A stretch of 6,846 nucleotides of DNA from CAYOHG01 sp964465125. Lineage in GTDB: Bacteria > Planctomycetota > Phycisphaerae > UBA1845 > Fen-1342. Positions 5,673-6,846 of the stretch are shown in pieces (position 1 is the first letter of the stretch; every line of letters begins with the position of its first letter). The notes beneath the pieces were generated by a model. It saw nothing but the letters and a program-made list of their open reading frames with translations, did no database searches and had not been told where the DNA came from. Where the stretch lies: the NCBI GenBank assembly GCA_964465125.1, contig CAYXIO010000096.1, positions 1 through 6,846 of the forward strand. Reading direction: 5' to 3'. The position numbers and the translations under genes were made by a program.

Positions 5673-6673
5673 AGCCGAGCTACTGCACTCTGTGTGGCCG
5701 GCCCACCGCGACGCAGGTCATCGACGACCGCCCGCGCACCGTGTGCTCCGCCTGCGGACACATTCTCTACGAGAATCCGCTGCCCGTCGCCGCGGCCGTC
5801 GTGCTGAACGACCGCCGCGAAGTCCTGCTCGTCAAGCGCCGCAACCCCCCGCACGCGGGCGAATGGTGCCTGCCGATGGGGTTCGCGGAGCTGGGCGAGA
5901 CCATCGCCGCGGCAGCGCGCCGCGAGCTGCGCGAGGAAACCGGCCTCGACGGCCGCGTGCTCCGGCTGCTCGACGCGGATTCGCTGGAGAGCAGCCACTA
6001 CGGCGACCTGCTGATCGTGACGTTCGAGCTTCAGAAGGTCGGCGGACGCGAGCAGCCGGGCGACGACGCCGCCGACCTGGCCTACTTCCCGATCAGCCGG
6101 CACCCGCCGCTCGCATTTCGCTCGAACGAAAAGGCACTGGGAGCGTGCGTGGCGTTGCACCACGAAAGCTGGGCGATCCAGGACTCGTTCGCCAGTCTCC
6201 AAAGCGATGAAGACAAGAGCCTCCTGTCCGACGCGCTGGTGGCGCTGATCCAGGAGCACGCCGCGGATGTCGCCCGGCTCTGGCTGGCGGACGTGCGTTC
6301 CAGCCGCTCGACTCAGTCCTACGCGACGGTCAGCCCCGGGCCGCTCGTGGAGCGCGCCTGTCAGGCACTCTCGCAATTCGGCCGCTGGCTCAAGGGCCGC
6401 GAGGCGGCGGGAGAAGTCAAAGCGTTCTACCTCGCGCTCGCGCACGAACGGCAGGCGCAGGGCTTTCAACTGCACGAGGTGCTCAGCTCGCTCACGCTGC
6501 TGAAGAAGCAGGTCTGGAGCTTCGCCCGCTCGCAGGGCGTCTGGCAGCGGCCGATCGACGTGTACCGCGTCCTGGAGCTGGACCGCCGCATCGCCGCGTT
6601 CTTCGACGGCGCGCTGGTCTATACCGCGCTGGGGTACGAACTGGACAGCCCCCTGGACCTCGGCCCCGGCTGA
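5669..6673 (+). CDS. Zinc-ribbon NUDIX hydrolase fused to RsbRD_N-like C-terminal helical domain
   Basis: The protein has 334 residues from GTG 5669. This start overlaps the upstream TGA as GTGA and suggests translational coupling; a TTG at 5648 would add seven residues. Residues 6-29 form a four-Cys zinc ribbon (C6-x2-C9, C26-x2-C29), as in NADH-pyrophosphatase-type NUDIX proteins. The NUDIX box spans G71-L93 and fits GX5EX7REUXEEXGU completely, with G71, E77, R85-E86, E89-E90 and G92, so it should bind Mg and cleave a nucleoside diphosphate linked to another moiety. The NudC SQPWPFP signature is absent, so NADH need not be the substrate; ADP-ribose or a similar compound is possible. Residues about 186-325 are all-helical. 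WLADVR (205-210), FYLALAHERQAQGFQLHEVL (253-272) and LKKQVWSFA (278-286) resemble the RsbRD N-terminal domain of stressosome-type sensors and kinases. This second assignment is from memory of the family pattern and is less certain than the NUDIX call. Confidence 0.92.
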   Translation: MKPSYCTLCGRPTATQVIDDRPRTVCSACGHILYENPLPVAAAVVLNDRREVLLVKRRNPPHAGEWCLPMGFAELGETIAAAARRELREETGLDGRVLRLLDADSLESSHYGDLLIVTFELQKVGGREQPGDDAADLAYFPISRHPPLAFRSNEKALGACVALHHESWAIQDSFASLQSDEDKSLLSDALVALIQEHAADVARLWLADVRSSRSTQSYATVSPGPLVERACQALSQFGRWLKGREAAGEVKAFYLALAHERQAQGFQLHEVLSSLTLLKKQVWSFARSQGVWQRPIDVYRVLELDRRIAAFFDGALVYTALGYELDSPLDLGPG

Positions 6674-6692
6674 TTCAACAACCCAGGCGAAC

Positions 6693-6725
6693 CGCAGAGA
6701 CGCGGAGAGCGCAGAGGTCGCGGAG
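6693..6725 (+). repeat. Short CGCRGAG repeat, four copies
   Basis: CGCAGAG (6693-6699), CGCGGAG (6701-6707), CGCAGAG (6710-6716) and CGCGGAG (6719-6725) alternate A and G at the fourth position with an 8-9 bp period. Blocks of this kind recur between genes in many environmental bacterial genomes, as far as I recall, with no known function. It begins 19 bp after the NUDIX stop and leads straight into the 8-bp array, so the two may form one composite element. There is no hairpin suggesting a terminator. Confidence 0.7.
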
Positions 6726-6730
6726 AAGAA

Positions 6731-6846
6731 AGGCAACGAGGCAACAAGGCAACGAGGCAACAAGGCAACAAGGCATCGAGGCAACGAGGCAACAAGGCAA
6801 CAACGCCACAACGCCACAACGCCAAAAGGAAACAAAGCAACCAAGC
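6731..6846 (+). repeat. 8-bp tandem repeat array (AGGCAACR), cut by window edge
   Basis: From 6731 the sequence keeps a strict 8-bp register for 14.5 units. Nine units are AGGCA[A/T]C[A/G] (6731-6802), two are ACGCCACA (6803-6818), one is ACGCCAAA, and then come degenerate units AGGAAACA and AAGCAACC. The plus strand is purine-rich and much lower in GC than the genes. On the minus strand the array reads as an open Leu/Pro/Arg/Cys/Val/Ala repeat with an 8-residue period, but this is a product of the 8-bp unit having no stop codon in that direction, not a gene. No protein-coding gene is seen from 6674 to the end. Confidence 0.93.

Noticed and set aside
5669..6673. Naming the NUDIX protein NudC (NADH pyrophosphatase)
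   Set aside because: The zinc ribbon and NUDIX box agree, but the SQPWPFP signature after the box is absent and the C-terminal domain differs.
5540..6844. Long minus-strand open frame over the NUDIX gene and the 8-bp array
   Set aside because: It lies antisense to a complete NUDIX protein, and its N-terminus is just the translated 8-bp repeat (LPRCLVA-type periodicity).

Overview
The window is GC-rich chromosomal DNA, densely coding, and most likely from a planctomycete or a close relative. Three things suggest this: a SpoIIE/PP2C phosphatase with a linker-plus-catalytic layout I associate with planctomycetes, a polytopic GT39-type glycosyltransferase carrying C-terminal TPRs, and intergenic palindromic repeats built on a GAGCCGCGACCGYCAGGGAGC-type core that I recall as common in planctomycete genomes. 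The assignment rests on recall and was not checked by a search.

Layout. Three genes lie on the minus strand. In transcription order they are a SpoIIE/PP2C protein phosphatase with a degenerate receiver-like N-terminus (4706-3513), a membrane GT39-like glycosyltransferase with about five TPRs (3242-1230), and ffh, the SRP GTPase (1065 to the left edge, cut inside the M domain). Both gaps between these genes hold copies of the same palindromic repeat family (about 1118-1246 and 3290-3454). One decayed copy runs over the stop codon of the glycosyltransferase.

Divergently, on the plus strand, are a class I SAM methyltransferase (4881-5672) and a zinc-ribbon NUDIX hydrolase (5669-6673). They overlap by 4 bp (GTGA) and so are probably one operon. 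A well-formed promoter (TTGAAA, 17-bp spacer, GATAAT) ends 8 bp before the methyltransferase ATG, which predicts a leaderless or nearly leaderless mRNA. The NUDIX protein has an extra C-terminal helical domain of about 140 residues resembling the RsbRD N-terminal (stressosome co-antagonist) fold. This is the most unusual protein architecture in the window.

The right edge (6690-6846) is noncoding and repetitive: four CGCRGAG units, then an 8-bp tandem array (consensus AGGCAACR) that runs off the window.

How the genes fit together. ffh and the membrane glycosyltransferase have no obvious shared pathway beyond membrane biogenesis. The phosphatase and the NUDIX protein both carry domains from sigma-factor/anti-sigma partner-switching signalling and flank one divergent promoter region, so a regulatory link is possible but unproven. 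There is no mobile element, RNA gene or CRISPR array. Most of the window is an ordinary genomic neighbourhood whose interest lies in the repeats, the probable leaderless start and the NUDIX fusion.
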